Assembly: GCF_008638365.1 (NCBI RefSeq)
Contig: NZ_VWVU01000004.1
Coordinates: forward strand, 124,001-188,000
Source of the DNA: Nocardiopsis quinghaiensis
Lineage (GTDB): Bacteria > Actinomycetota > Actinomycetes > Streptosporangiales > Streptosporangiaceae
Direction: 5' to 3'
DNA: 64,000 bases
The notes beneath the pieces were generated by a model. That model saw only the letters and a program-made list of their open reading frames with translations. It did no database searches and was not told where the DNA came from. Positions 37,583 to 46,449 of the stretch are shown piece after piece; position 1 is the first letter of the stretch; every line of letters begins with the position of its first letter. A program made the translations under genes and the position numbers.

Positions 37583-38143
37583 CTACTCCTCCCAGTCGAC
37601 GTCCTGGTGCTGGACGGCGAGCGCCGCGTAGTGGGTCGGCGTGTGCTGCAGCACGAGCCGGTCGTCGTCGTTCAACTCGCGGATCACCTTGCCGGGCACG
37701 CCCGCCCACAGGGTGTCCGGCGGGACGGTCTTGCCGGGCGGGACGAGGGAGCCCGCCGCGACCAGCGCGCCCCGGCCCACGCGGGCACCGCCCAGGACGA
37801 TCGCGCCGATGCCGATGAGCGCGCCCTCCTCCACGACCGCGCCGTGCACCATCGCCTTGTGGCCCAGGCTCACGTCGTCGTGCAGGACGGCGGGCTCCCC
37901 GGGGTCGGAGTGCAGACCGCACTGGTCCTGGATGTTGACCCTGTCCCCGACGACGACGTCCTCGGTGTCGGCGCGCAGCACCGACCCGTACCAGACGCTG
38001 CTCCGGGCGCCCAGGCGCACCCGGCCGACCACGACCGCGCCGGGCGCGATCCACGCGGTGGGGTGGACCTCCGGCCGCCCGAAGCCGGCGCCGCCCACAC
38101 GCGGCCCCGCGGCCCCGCTCCCCGTCTCCTTCGCACTGCCCAT
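37583..38143 (-). CDS. Gamma-carbonic-anhydrase family protein
   Basis: 186 residues from ATG 38143, with GGGAGGACC upstream. Left-handed beta-helix hexapeptide repeats run through the body (GAVVVGRVRLGARSSVWYGS). The metal ligands of the family are visible in HSDPGEP, SLGHKAMVHG and following. The C-terminal helix contains the LWAGVPGKVIREL motif. Family members bind Zn or Fe; some are active carbonic anhydrases, others transferase-like. The longer open frame upstream lacks a ribosome site. Confidence 0.88.
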   Translation of the reverse strand: MGSAKETGSGAAGPRVGGAGFGRPEVHPTAWIAPGAVVVGRVRLGARSSVWYGSVLRADTEDVVVGDRVNIQDQCGLHSDPGEPAVLHDDVSLGHKAMVHGAVVEEGALIGIGAIVLGGARVGRGALVAAGSLVPPGKTVPPDTLWAGVPGKVIRELNDDDRLVLQHTPTHYAALAVQHQDVDWEE

Positions 38144-38409
38144 CCCGTGGTCCTCCCTGCGTCTCGTGCCGCCGTGTCCGTTCTCCCCCGTGAGGGGCCG
38201 GATCAGCGGGAAGTTGACCGCTCTGCCCCCGTACGGGGATGATCGCGCATACCTTAGTAAGAACGTGACCAGGGTCCGCACGGCGGTGTACCGGTCGGGA
38301 ATCTTGACGCGGCCGCGCCGCGCGTGTCTACCTTGGTCGTCTGGACGGTGTCCACGACGTGACGCTCCGCCCTCGACCGGATCCCCATGCGGCCGAGCCG
38401 GCGCGGAAA

Positions 38410-38458
38410 AAGGACACTATCGGGCGGATGTCGCTAACAGGACCCGATAGGTGTCCTT
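38410..38458. promoter_or_regulatory. Long inverted repeat before the DivIVA-like gene
   Basis: AAGGACACTATCGGG (38410-38424) and CCCGATAGGTGTCCTT (38443-38458) pair over 15 bp with a single bulged G, loop 18 nt. It sits in the 388-nt gap between two divergently transcribed genes, 73 nt before the DivIVA-like start. There is no T-run, and its place upstream of both genes argues against a terminator. It may be an operator or an RNA element in the leader. The rest of the gap holds no gene that I can support. Confidence 0.5.
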
Positions 38459-38531
38459 GTGACAATGGGTACGGGTCAACTCTCACCTTCTGCGACGCGC
38501 AGTCAAACGGTGTAAGGAACATGAAAGGCAC

Positions 38532-39869
38532 ATGAGCGATATGTTGCCGGGCGGCGGACTGCAGCAAGACAGGTTTCCGACGGTGCGCAAGGGCGGCTAC
38601 GACAAGGCGCACGTCGACGATTACTACGTACGGATGGACAACCAGTTCAAGAGCCTCCGCGAGCGTCTGCAGCGGTTGGACGACGAGCTGGAGCAGTACA
38701 AGCGCGATCTCGCCATCGCCCGCGAGAAGGCCCAGGTCAAGCCTGAGCACGAACAGATCAGCGAGCGCATGGCCGAGATCCTGCGGATCGCCGAGGAGGA
38801 GGCCAAGGAGCGCCGCTCCAGGGTCGAGTCCGAGGTGAAGGAGATCGAGAAGAAGGCCCAGGAGGAGATCGCCAAGCACCGCAGGGACGCCGAGCAGCAC
38901 GCGGAGCGGGTCATCTCCTCCGCTCGCTCGGAGGCCAACGAGCTGGTCGACAGCGCCAAGAAGGAGGCCGACCAGCTCCGAGGCCAGGCCAAGCAGGAGG
39001 GCGAGCGCCGTCTGAGCGAGGCCGAGGCGCGCGCGAAGAAGATCCACGACACGGCGGACCGCAGGCTCGCCACGCTCACCGCCACGCACTCCGAGGCGCT
39101 GCGCCGTCTCAAGGACATGCACTCGACCCTGGCCGACCTGGTCGCGGCCGAGGACGAGGCGGGCGTGCTGGAAGCCGGCCTCACCCGCGAGGGATCGGCC
39201 TCCGAGCCGGCTCAGGAGGGCAAGCAGGGCGGCCCGGCGAGGTCCGACCAGGGCAAGCCGGCCCAGAACAAGCCCGCCCAGGCGGCCCGGCCCGTTTCCG
39301 GAAAGCCGGAGGAGACCGGGGCGAAGGCCCAGGAGCGCGGCACCGAGGGCTCACGTCCCGAGTCCGGTCGAGCGGACTCGGCCCACCCCGAGGCGGCCAA
39401 GCCCGCTCAGGCGGCCAAGCCGGAGCAGGAGCGCAAGGGGGAGTCGGACGAGGCGACCACCAAGCTGCCTCCGCTCCAGCAGGAGTCGGACGAGGCGACC
39501 GTGCGCATCAAGCCGGTGGCCAAGCAGGAGCAGGACGGACAGGACTCCCCGAAGGCCGGGCGGACCCCGTCCGGGGAGGACAAGCAGGGTGCTCAGGCCG
39601 AGCCCCGTCCTCCGCAGGGGGCCCGCTTCAACGCTCCCTCGCCGGAGGGCTCCCAGGGACCGCGGCAGGGGCAGGCCGGTCCGCAGCAGAGCCACTCGGG
39701 CCCGCAGGCTCCCGGGGGCGACCCGGGCATCACCGGTGTCTACCGGCATCCGGAGTCCGGGCAGAACCAGCAGTCCGGTTCGGGTCAGCAGTCCGGGCAG
39801 AACCAGCGGTCCGGTCCGAACCAGCCCCCCAAGAGCGACGAGGGCGTGCGGATCATCCGCAAGCCGTAG
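38532..39869 (+). CDS. DivIVA-domain coiled-coil protein
   Basis: 445 residues from ATG 38532 with GAAAGG upstream. The N-terminal FPTVRKGGYDKAHVDDYYVRM is a DivIVA-like start (the FxxxxxGYDxxxVDxF pattern). A long charged coiled coil covers residues 35-205. The rest (210-445) is disordered, rich in Gln, Gly, Pro and Ser, with repeats of the kind NQQSGSGQQSGQNQ and two ESDEAT-type repeats. Such proteins act in polar growth or septum organisation in actinobacteria. It is not the main Wag31/DivIVA, which is encoded in the dcw cluster. Confidence 0.8.
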   Translation: MSDMLPGGGLQQDRFPTVRKGGYDKAHVDDYYVRMDNQFKSLRERLQRLDDELEQYKRDLAIAREKAQVKPEHEQISERMAEILRIAEEEAKERRSRVESEVKEIEKKAQEEIAKHRRDAEQHAERVISSARSEANELVDSAKKEADQLRGQAKQEGERRLSEAEARAKKIHDTADRRLATLTATHSEALRRLKDMHSTLADLVAAEDEAGVLEAGLTREGSASEPAQEGKQGGPARSDQGKPAQNKPAQAARPVSGKPEETGAKAQERGTEGSRPESGRADSAHPEAAKPAQAAKPEQERKGESDEATTKLPPLQQESDEATVRIKPVAKQEQDGQDSPKAGRTPSGEDKQGAQAEPRPPQGARFNAPSPEGSQGPRQGQAGPQQSHSGPQAPGGDPGITGVYRHPESGQNQQSGSGQQSGQNQRSGPNQPPKSDEGVRIIRKP

Positions 39870-40056
39870 GGAGAGCCTGACCCGACCCGCGCCGCCCATG
39901 TGCCGTGCTCCGCGACGGCGGGGAACCGGTACGCCGGCCCCCGCGCGGAACGGTTCTCCGGGGGTGGGGACGTCGTCCCCGCCCCCTGGTGTTTTGTGGT
40001 CGGTTGTAGGGCGGCGTCCGCCTTGTCGCAGGCTGTCGGCTACGATGCCGTCAGCC

Positions 40057-40506
40057 ATGATTATCCGCGCGGCCATCAGGTCCGACCTCGGTGCGATTCT
40101 GCGTCTGCTCAGGGAACTCGGCGACGCCACCCACGCGCAGAGCGCTCACGTCCGCATGTCCTCCGCGGCCGTGCGCGCCTGGACGAGGATGGAGAACGAC
40201 CCGGACCGCACGATCCTCGTCGCCGAGCAGCGCGGGCAGATCATCGGCACCCTGGGCCTTCTGGTGGTGGCCAACCTGACCCACGACGCCAAGCCCTGGG
40301 CGGTGGTGGACAACCTCGTGGTCGACCCCCTGACCCGGGGCCGGGGCGTCGGCCGGGCCCTGATGGAGGACGCGCTGGACCGCGCGACGCAGGTCGGGTG
40401 CTACAAGGTGGAACTCCTGCCGCACGAGAGCAGGGACGGCGCCCACCGGTTCTACGCCTCGCTGGGCTTCGACAGGTCCGCCGAGGGCTTTCGCCGCTAC
40501 CTCTGA
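40057..40506 (+). CDS. GNAT-family N-acetyltransferase
   Basis: 149 residues from ATG 40057. Acetyl-CoA binding motif A is RGRGVGRALMEDAL near residue 90, preceded by the beta strand AVVDNLVVDPLTRG and followed by FYASLGFDRS. The substrate is not evident. No ribosome site is obvious, so a start a few codons away cannot be excluded. Confidence 0.85.
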   Translation: MIIRAAIRSDLGAILRLLRELGDATHAQSAHVRMSSAAVRAWTRMENDPDRTILVAEQRGQIIGTLGLLVVANLTHDAKPWAVVDNLVVDPLTRGRGVGRALMEDALDRATQVGCYKVELLPHESRDGAHRFYASLGFDRSAEGFRRYL

Positions 40507-40682
40507 CCGGACCCCGGTTCCGGGCCTCCGGCACCACGTGAACGCGGTCACACCCGAGCGCAAGTAAACGCTGTTGACCTGTCAAATCGATATCTCTCCC
40601 CACGTTTTGGTATGCGCGAGGTCTTCGAAGGTGCCAACCTGGAGGACCGCAAGCCAGATCGTAGCCGCCGAGGGGTGTGTAG

Positions 40683-41321
40683 ATGGACCATCCGGAGGAA
40701 ACCGGAGGTGGCGCCGGGCCGACGCGGGGTCGGGAGGCCACGAGGGCCCGCATCCTCGCCAGCGCCAAGGAGCTGTTCACCAACGAGGGGTACGGCTCGG
40801 TGTCGTCGAGGATGATCGCCTCGCACGCGGGGGTCAACGTCGCGCTGATCAACCGCTACTTCGGGGCCAAGCGCGGACTGCTCACCGAACTCCTCCGGGA
40901 GGACGGCGTCTTCCCCGGGCTGATCGAGGGTGATCCCGCCACCCTCACGCGGCGCCTGGCCGAGCACGCGGTGAGCCGCCTGCACGGCGAGGGCACCGCG
41001 CTCCAGCGCGCCCTGGACGACTCCGCGGGCGACCCCGACCTGCAGGCGGTCTACCAGGGGCGGATCACCAGCGCGATGATCGACCCCCTGACGGTCTACC
41101 TGGGCGCGGACAGCGCACGGGCGCACGCGTCCCTGATGGCCGCGGTGATACTGGGACTGACCCGGGTGCGGCTGGTCGAGGGGGCGACGGCGCTGCGCGC
41201 CCTGGACCGTGAGCTGCTCACGAACCGGCTCCAGGCCCTGCTCGACCTGTGCCTGGAGGACTTCGGCGCGTCGGAGGAACCAGGGGAGCCGCGGGATGCG
41301 AACGGGCCCGGGAAAAGCTGA
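40683..41321 (+). CDS. TetR-family transcriptional regulator
   Basis: 212 residues, ATG 40683. The helix-turn-helix is in residues 17-62: TRARILASAKELFTNEGYGS, then VSSRMIASHAGVNVALINRYF, the usual pattern. The C-terminal domain is a helical ligand-binding half with a Leu-rich dimer helix. The targets are unknown; neighbours are an acetyltransferase gene and a methyltransferase gene in the same direction. Confidence 0.87.
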   Translation: MDHPEETGGGAGPTRGREATRARILASAKELFTNEGYGSVSSRMIASHAGVNVALINRYFGAKRGLLTELLREDGVFPGLIEGDPATLTRRLAEHAVSRLHGEGTALQRALDDSAGDPDLQAVYQGRITSAMIDPLTVYLGADSARAHASLMAAVILGLTRVRLVEGATALRALDRELLTNRLQALLDLCLEDFGASEEPGEPRDANGPGKS

Positions 41322-41346
41322 GACCCGTGACCGTTTCCCGGGTCTC
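41307..41346 (+). terminator. Hairpins at the end of the TetR gene (two mutually exclusive forms)
   Basis: CCCGGGAAA (41307-41315) can pair with TTTCCCGGG (41334-41342). Alternatively GAGACCCG (41320-41327) can pair with CGGGTCTC (41339-41346). The right arms overlap, so only one forms at a time. The second lies exactly over the stop codon and is the more terminator-like. Confidence 0.5.
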
Positions 41347-41502
41347 GTGTTGCCCGTGGTTTCCGCGCGGCTCACCGTGCGCCGCCGACGGAAGAAGCGG
41401 CGGGCCTCCGCCGGGAGCGCGCGGACACGCCCTTGCCACTACGGCAAAGGACCTCGCGCACCGTGTGGCCCGCGGGGAGAGTGGGGCGCGGAGGTGGTGG
41501 AC

Positions 41503-42159
41503 ATGACCCGGGAACACCCGACGAACCCCTCGCTCGAGGACATGGGCGAGGACTTCTGGAACGAGCGCTACCGCTCGGAGAAGCGGATCTGGAGCGCGAA
41601 CCCCAACCGCCATCTGGTGGCCGAGGCCGCGGACCTGGCGCCCGGCCGGGCGCTGGACGTGGGCGGCGGCGAGGGCGCCGACGCGATCTGGCTGGCCGAG
41701 CGCGGCTGGCGGGTGACCGCGGTCGACATCTCGGCCGTGGCGCTGGAGAAGGGCGGGGCCCACGCACGCGAACGCGGCGAGGACGTGGCCGGGCGGATCA
41801 CGTGGACGCGGGCGGACGTGACCGCGTGGACCCCGCCCGAGGGCGAGTTCGACCTGGTGACGTCGCAGTTCATGCATCTGGGGCCGGGGGAGCGCGCGCG
41901 GCTCTTCCCGGCGCTGGCCTCGGCGGTCGCGCCCGGGGGCGAGCTCCTGGTCGTCGCGCACCACCCCCGGGACCTGGAGGAGGGCGTGCCGCGCCCGCCG
42001 ATCCCCGAGATGTTCTACACGGGCGACGAGGTGGTGGCGGCCCTGCCGGAGGGGGAGTGGACCGTGCTGGTCGACGAAGCGCGCCCCGGAACGGCCACCA
42101 TGGACGGGGAGACCCACACCGTGCACGACCTGGTGGTCCGCGCCCGCCGGCACGCCTGA
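41503..42159 (+). CDS. Class I SAM-dependent methyltransferase
   Basis: 218 residues from ATG 41503 (GGAGGTGGTGG precedes it). Motif I is ALDVGGGEGADAIWLAERG near residue 50, then RVTAVDIS (motif II) and FDLVTSQFMHL. The N-terminal DFWNERYRSEKRIWSANPN resembles the TehB/thiopurine S-methyltransferase group that methylates or detoxifies small molecules, for example tellurite or thiols. It is monocistronic between two hairpins. Confidence 0.83.
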   Translation: MTREHPTNPSLEDMGEDFWNERYRSEKRIWSANPNRHLVAEAADLAPGRALDVGGGEGADAIWLAERGWRVTAVDISAVALEKGGAHARERGEDVAGRITWTRADVTAWTPPEGEFDLVTSQFMHLGPGERARLFPALASAVAPGGELLVVAHHPRDLEEGVPRPPIPEMFYTGDEVVAALPEGEWTVLVDEARPGTATMDGETHTVHDLVVRARRHA

Positions 42160-42191
42160 CCGCACCCGCGGGGACGGTCGGCCTTCCGGCC

Positions 42192-42211
42192 GCCCCCGCC
42201 CGGGCGGGGGC
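42192..42211. terminator. Perfect palindromic terminator between methyltransferase and RidA genes
   Basis: GCCCCCGCCC immediately followed by GGGCGGGGGC, a 10-bp self-complementary palindrome. It stands 1 nt before the RidA stop, in the gap of two converging genes, so it can act for both. Confidence 0.6.
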
Positions 42212-42212
42212 G

Positions 42213-42593
42213 TCAGTCGCGGAGCTTGGCCACCACGTCGATCTCCACCAGGATGTTCGCCAGGTCCGATCCCACGGTGGTGCGCACGGGGTAGGGGGCC
42301 GTGAAGTACTCCTCGTACACGGCGTTGAACTCGGGGAAGTCCGCCTTGAGGTTCTCCAGGTGGACGGTCGCCTTCACGACGTCGTCCAGGGTCAGGCCGT
42401 GCTCGGCGAGCACGGCGGAGACGTTGGCCAGCACCTGGGCGGTCTGCTCGCCCACGGTCGGTGCCACCCGGCCGGTTCCGGGATCCTGCGGACCGAAGCC
42501 CGCGGTGTACAGGAACCCGCCCGCGACGACTCCCTGGCTGTACGCTCCGGCCGGGGCGGGGGCGTTGTCGGTGCGGATCGCCTTCTTGGACAT
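42213..42593 (-). CDS. RidA/YjgF-family enamine/imine deaminase
   Basis: 126 residues from ATG 42593 with GAAGGAG upstream. It shows the family features APAPAGAYSQGVVAGGFLY, the GEQTAQVLANVSAVL helix and near the C-terminus PVRTTVGSDL with the Arg used by active members. RidA removes reactive enamines made by PLP enzymes. The divergent neighbours make N-acyl-D-amino-acid deacylase and a sugar kinase, the usual partners of RidA-type proteins in D-amino-acid catabolic loci. Confidence 0.88.
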   Translation of the reverse strand: MSKKAIRTDNAPAPAGAYSQGVVAGGFLYTAGFGPQDPGTGRVAPTVGEQTAQVLANVSAVLAEHGLTLDDVVKATVHLENLKADFPEFNAVYEEYFTAPYPVRTTVGSDLANILVEIDVVAKLRD

Positions 42594-42694
42594 CCGTGGA
42601 CTCCTTCGCTGGGGGCGTGGTCTCGTAGGGTGTCGCGTGCATGTGCACGCGCCGGTGCCCACGCCTGTGTGAGGCGGTCGCGGGCGCATCTATT

Positions 42695-42716
42695 GGCAAC
42701 AAAGTTATCAATTGCC
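42695..42716. promoter_or_regulatory. Candidate operator in the RidA/deacylase divergent promoter
   Basis: GGCAA (42695-42699) and TTGCC (42712-42716) form an inverted repeat around a 12-nt A/T-rich centre (caaagttatcaa). It is the only A/T-rich spot in the divergent region and could bind the regulator controlling both directions; the two halves also overlap -35-like TTGGCA. Confidence 0.4.
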
Positions 42717-42803
42717 TTTCCGACAGCGTATCTTGGGCCACACCGACACGCCGGCGGCGGCGCGCCGTCACCGGCGGCGATCGGCACTTCGATCGGAGGA
42801 ACA

Positions 42804-44399
42804 GTGCAGTCCGAGACCGTACTCACCGGCGGCCGGGTGGTCGACGGCACCGGCGGGCCCTCCCGCCGCGCCGACCTCGTCCTCCGCCACGGCCGCATCA
42901 GCCGCGTCCTCCCGCCCGGCAACGCGCGTACCACCGGCACCGTCGTCGACGTGGACGGGCTGGTGGTCGCCCCCGGCTTCATCGACATGCACTCCCACTC
43001 GGACCTGGCCGTCCTCGCCGACCCCGCACACGAGGCCAAGACGCTCCAGGGCGTCACCCTGGAGGTCCTGGGCCAGGACGGCCTCGGCTACGCCCCCGTC
43101 ACCGACGACACCGTCGAGGAACTCCGCGCCCAGCTCGCCGGATGGAACGGCCGCCCCCGCCTCGACCACTCCTGGCGCACCGTCGGCGGGTACCTGGACC
43201 GGATCGACGCGGGCTCCCCGGTCAACGTCGCCTGCCTCGTCCCCCAGGGAAACGTCCGCATGGCGGTCGTCGGCGGTGAGGACCGCCCGCCCACCCCCGG
43301 CGAACTCGACCGCATGCGCCGGATCGTCGCCCAGGGCATGGACGACGGAGCGCACGGCCTCTCCACCGGGCTGACCTACACCCCCGGCATGTACGCCACC
43401 GACGACGAGATCACCGCCCTGCTCGGCCCCGTCCAGGCCGCGGGCGGCTACTACTGCCCCCACCACCGCAACTACGGATCCCGGGTGGTGGAGTCCTACC
43501 GGGAGTGCCTGGAGATCGCCCGCCGCGCCCAGGTGGCCCTGCACCTCGCGCACTGCCACGTCAACTTCCCCCAGAACCGGGGCCGCGCCCCCGAGGTCCT
43601 CGACGCCATCGACGAGGCCACCGTCCGCTACGGGCTCGACGTCACCCTGGACAGTTACCCCTACCGGGCCAGCGCCACCCACCTCGGCGCCCCGCTGCCC
43701 GGCTGGGCCCAGGCCGGCGGTACCGCCGCCACCCTGGAACGCCTGCGTGACGCTCCCACCCGAGCGCGCATCCTGCGCGAGATCGAGGTCGAGGGCACCG
43801 ACGGCAACCACGGCGTCCCCATGGACTGGTCGGCCATCGTCGTCACCGGTGTCGGCGACCCCGCCCTGTCCTGGGCCGTCGGCTCCTCCGTCGCCGACCT
43901 CGCCAAGAAGCGCGGCGAGGAGCCCGCCGACCTCTACGCGGACCTGCTCGTGGCCGACGAGCTGCGCGGCGGCTGCCTGCTCCAGGTCGGCAACGAGGAG
44001 AACATCCGCACCATCATGCGGCACAGCTCCCACACCGCCGGAAGCGACGGTATCCTCGTCGGCGCCAAGCCGCACCCGCGCGGTTGGGGCACCTTCCCCC
44101 GCTACCTCGGCCACTACGTGCGCGAACTCGGTGTGCTCACCCTGGAGGAGTGCGTCCGACACCTCACCTCGCGGCCCGCCCGCAGGCTCGGCCTCACCGA
44201 CCGGGGCGTCGTCCAGACGGGGGCGGTCGCCGACCTGGTGGTCTTCGATCCCGACACCGTGGCCGCACGCGCCACCTACGACGAGCCACGCCTCGCCCCC
44301 CAGGGCGTCCACCACGTCCTGGTGTCCGGGGACTTCACCGTCCGGGACGGTCGGCGCACCGACCGCCTGCCCGGCCGATCCGTTCGGAGGAACCGCTGA
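42804..44399 (+). CDS. N-acyl-D-amino-acid deacylase (D-aminoacylase, amidohydrolase family)
   Basis: 531 residues from GTG 42804 with GGAGGA upstream. FIDMHSHSDLAV near residue 57 gives the metal HxH of the amidohydrolase superfamily. It is followed by HHRNYGSRVVES, AHCHVNF, and near the C-terminus SDGILVGAKPHPRGWGTFPR, typical of the D-aminoacylase group. It hydrolyses N-acyl-D-amino acids to free D-amino acids. The stop overlaps the kinase start by 1 nt (TGATG). Confidence 0.9.
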   Translation: MQSETVLTGGRVVDGTGGPSRRADLVLRHGRISRVLPPGNARTTGTVVDVDGLVVAPGFIDMHSHSDLAVLADPAHEAKTLQGVTLEVLGQDGLGYAPVTDDTVEELRAQLAGWNGRPRLDHSWRTVGGYLDRIDAGSPVNVACLVPQGNVRMAVVGGEDRPPTPGELDRMRRIVAQGMDDGAHGLSTGLTYTPGMYATDDEITALLGPVQAAGGYYCPHHRNYGSRVVESYRECLEIARRAQVALHLAHCHVNFPQNRGRAPEVLDAIDEATVRYGLDVTLDSYPYRASATHLGAPLPGWAQAGGTAATLERLRDAPTRARILREIEVEGTDGNHGVPMDWSAIVVTGVGDPALSWAVGSSVADLAKKRGEEPADLYADLLVADELRGGCLLQVGNEENIRTIMRHSSHTAGSDGILVGAKPHPRGWGTFPRYLGHYVRELGVLTLEECVRHLTSRPARRLGLTDRGVVQTGAVADLVVFDPDTVAARATYDEPRLAPQGVHHVLVSGDFTVRDGRRTDRLPGRSVRRNR

Positions 44400-45364
44400 T
44401 GACCGGACACCGGAGCGACGGCGTGGGCGGGCCGGCCGAGGGGGTCGACGTCGTCTGCGTCGGCGAGACCATGGCCGTACTCGCCTCCTCCGAGGCCCTC
44501 AACGCCGGAACGAAGCTCATCGTGGGCACAGGCGGAGCCGAGTCCAACGTCGCGGTCGCCCTGGCCCGCCTGGGACACACCGCCGCCTGGGTCAGCCGGG
44601 TCGGCGACGACCCCTTCGGCAGGATCGTCACCGAGTCCGTCGCCGAGTGGGGTGTGGACGTGCGCGGCGTGGAGGTGGACCCCGGGCGCCCCACCGGCCT
44701 GTACGTCAAGGACACCGCTCCGGGCGGCGCGGGGGTGCTGTACTACCGCGCCGGATCGGCCGCGTCCGCGCTGTCGGCCGCCGACGCCGACAGGGTGTGG
44801 TCGCGGGGCGCACGCGCCGTCCACCTGTCCGGCATCACCCCGGCGCTGTCCGCGCGGGCCGCCGCGCTCGTGGAGTACCTGCTGGACCGCGACGGCGCCG
44901 GGGGCGGCGCGTTGCGCTCCTTCGACGTCAACCACCGGCCCGCCCTGTGGTCGCCGGAGACCGCCGCGCCGGTGCTGCTCGACCTCGCCCGTCGCGCGGA
45001 CGTGGTGTTCGTGGGCCGGGACGAAGCCGAACGGCTGTGGGGCACCCCGGCCGCCGAGGACGTGCGCGCGGTGCTGCCCGAGGTCCCGGTGCTGGTGGTC
45101 AAGGACGCCGAGCACGGAGCGACCTGCTTCGACGCGGACGGCGCGGTGTTCGCGCCGTCCCCTCCGGTGGACGTGGTCGAGGCGGTCGGCGCGGGTGACG
45201 CGTTCGCCGCCGGGTTCCTGTCCGGGCTGCTGGACGGCCTGCCCACGAGGCGGCGGCTGGCTCTCGGCCACGCGGTCGCCGGTGCGGTGCTGTGCTCACC
45301 CGGGGACACCCTGGAGGCCCTGCCCGAGGGTGTCGCCGAGATCCGCGGACACGCGGAGCGGTGA
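44399..45364 (+). CDS. PfkB-family sugar kinase (2-keto-3-deoxygluconate kinase-like)
   Basis: 321 residues. VCVGETMAVLASSEAL near the N-terminus and VGTGGAESNVAVALARLG form the first PfkB signature, and DVVEAVGAGDAFAAGFLSGL the second with catalytic Asp near residue 285. It is closest in pattern to KDG kinases. It is coupled to the D-aminoacylase gene, as found in many actinobacterial D-amino-acid/sugar-acid catabolic loci. The real substrate is not decidable here. Confidence 0.85.
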   Translation: MTGHRSDGVGGPAEGVDVVCVGETMAVLASSEALNAGTKLIVGTGGAESNVAVALARLGHTAAWVSRVGDDPFGRIVTESVAEWGVDVRGVEVDPGRPTGLYVKDTAPGGAGVLYYRAGSAASALSAADADRVWSRGARAVHLSGITPALSARAAALVEYLLDRDGAGGGALRSFDVNHRPALWSPETAAPVLLDLARRADVVFVGRDEAERLWGTPAAEDVRAVLPEVPVLVVKDAEHGATCFDADGAVFAPSPPVDVVEAVGAGDAFAAGFLSGLLDGLPTRRRLALGHAVAGAVLCSPGDTLEALPEGVAEIRGHAER

Positions 45365-45428
45365 CGCTCCGGTCCTGGACGTCCGCGTCCCGGCGCCGTG
45401 CCGTCCGGCTCCGGCGGCTCGGCGGCGG

Positions 45429-45749
45429 TCAGCCGATGACGATGGCGCCCGCGAGGACCGGGTCGCCGAAGCTCACCGAGCCGTGCCCGGAGGCCAGGGC
45501 ACGACTGCCCTGACAGCTCGTGCCGGCGAAGAGCGCGAACTTGACCTTGCTCTCCGTGGCGATCCCGGTGACGCCGCCCTGCCCGGTCTTGAGGGTGCGG
45601 CACCCCCCGTTCTCCAGGGTCTGCTCGTAACCGGACTCGAAGGTGACCCGGACCGGGGGAGCCTGGTCCTCTTCTCTGCTCGACAGTCCGGCGATCGCTC
45701 CGGCGATGGTGGCGGACATGGTGGCGAGGTTCGCAGGGCGGATCGGCAC
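45429..45749 (-). CDS. Small protein of unknown function
   Basis: 106 residues from GTG 45749, with AAGGGGAA upstream. It has a hydrophobic start (ATMSATIAGAIAGLSS), then strands with an internal Cys pair (GGCRTLKTG, AGTSCQGSRALAS), suggesting a small secreted or surface beta protein. No signal peptide of standard length and no recognisable family. It could equally be a cytoplasmic protein. Confidence 0.5.
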   Translation of the reverse strand: MPIRPANLATMSATIAGAIAGLSSREEDQAPPVRVTFESGYEQTLENGGCRTLKTGQGGVTGIATESKVKFALFAGTSCQGSRALASGHGSVSFGDPVLAGAIVIG

Positions 45750-45977
45750 GTGGTTCCCCTTCTCTGCCGGGCCCGCACGGGCACGACGGCTCCTGGCGAG
45801 TGCGGAGTTGGCTACTCTGTGTCATTTAGCTACAGGATCACGCGAACCGAGCGGAGCTCAGGCGGAGTGTCGGCGGATTTCTCCAGGTCGTGCCGATCCG
45901 GACCCGGAAGCGCGTTGTCGGACACGGAACCGGGCGGATAGGATGCGGTCCTGCCACGAGCGAGGAGGGAGGGCGCC

Positions 45978-46268
45978 ATGAGCCTTCTCCTCGCGTTCTT
46001 CGAGCTCCTCATGCTGGGCGTCGTCCCGGCCGAGCTCCTCCCGGCCCCCGACACCCTGACCCTGCTGCTGGTCACCGTCGGCGCGGCCGTCGCCTGGTAC
46101 GTCCTGTGCGGCGCGGGCCCGTGGCCCGCGGGCGACACGGCCACGGGTGCGGCGCACGCGATGCGCCGCAAGTCGGCGCGCCTGCCCGTGCCCACCCTCC
46201 GTGACCCCGACGCGCCCGGACGGCCCCGTCCGAGAGCACCGGGCGCGGCCCTTCCGGCCGCTCGCTGA
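45978..46268 (+). CDS. DUF6412-type small membrane protein
   Basis: 96 residues, ATG 45978 with GAGGAGGGAGGG. Two hydrophobic segments (3-18, 27-45) and an Arg/Pro-rich tail after RRKSARLPVPTLRDPDAPGR. Proteins of this kind lie directly before YidC/Oxa1 paralogue genes in Streptomyces, as here (gap 181 nt). The role is unknown; partnership with the insertase is inferred. Confidence 0.72.
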   Translation: MSLLLAFFELLMLGVVPAELLPAPDTLTLLLVTVGAAVAWYVLCGAGPWPAGDTATGAAHAMRRKSARLPVPTLRDPDAPGRPRPRAPGAALPAAR

Positions 46269-46449
46269 CCGCTTCCGTAACCTTCCGCATGCGCCGGCGC
46301 GCGCGTGCCCGCGTGCTCTCCGACGCCCCCGCGCCGGTGAGCCCTCGGGGGCGCCGACCACCCCGGGCACTCCCGCGGCTCTGACGGTGACGCGTTCCCG
46401 AGCGGCCCGACGTCTGTTCTCCCCGTACCGGACGAAGGGCCATCCGACC

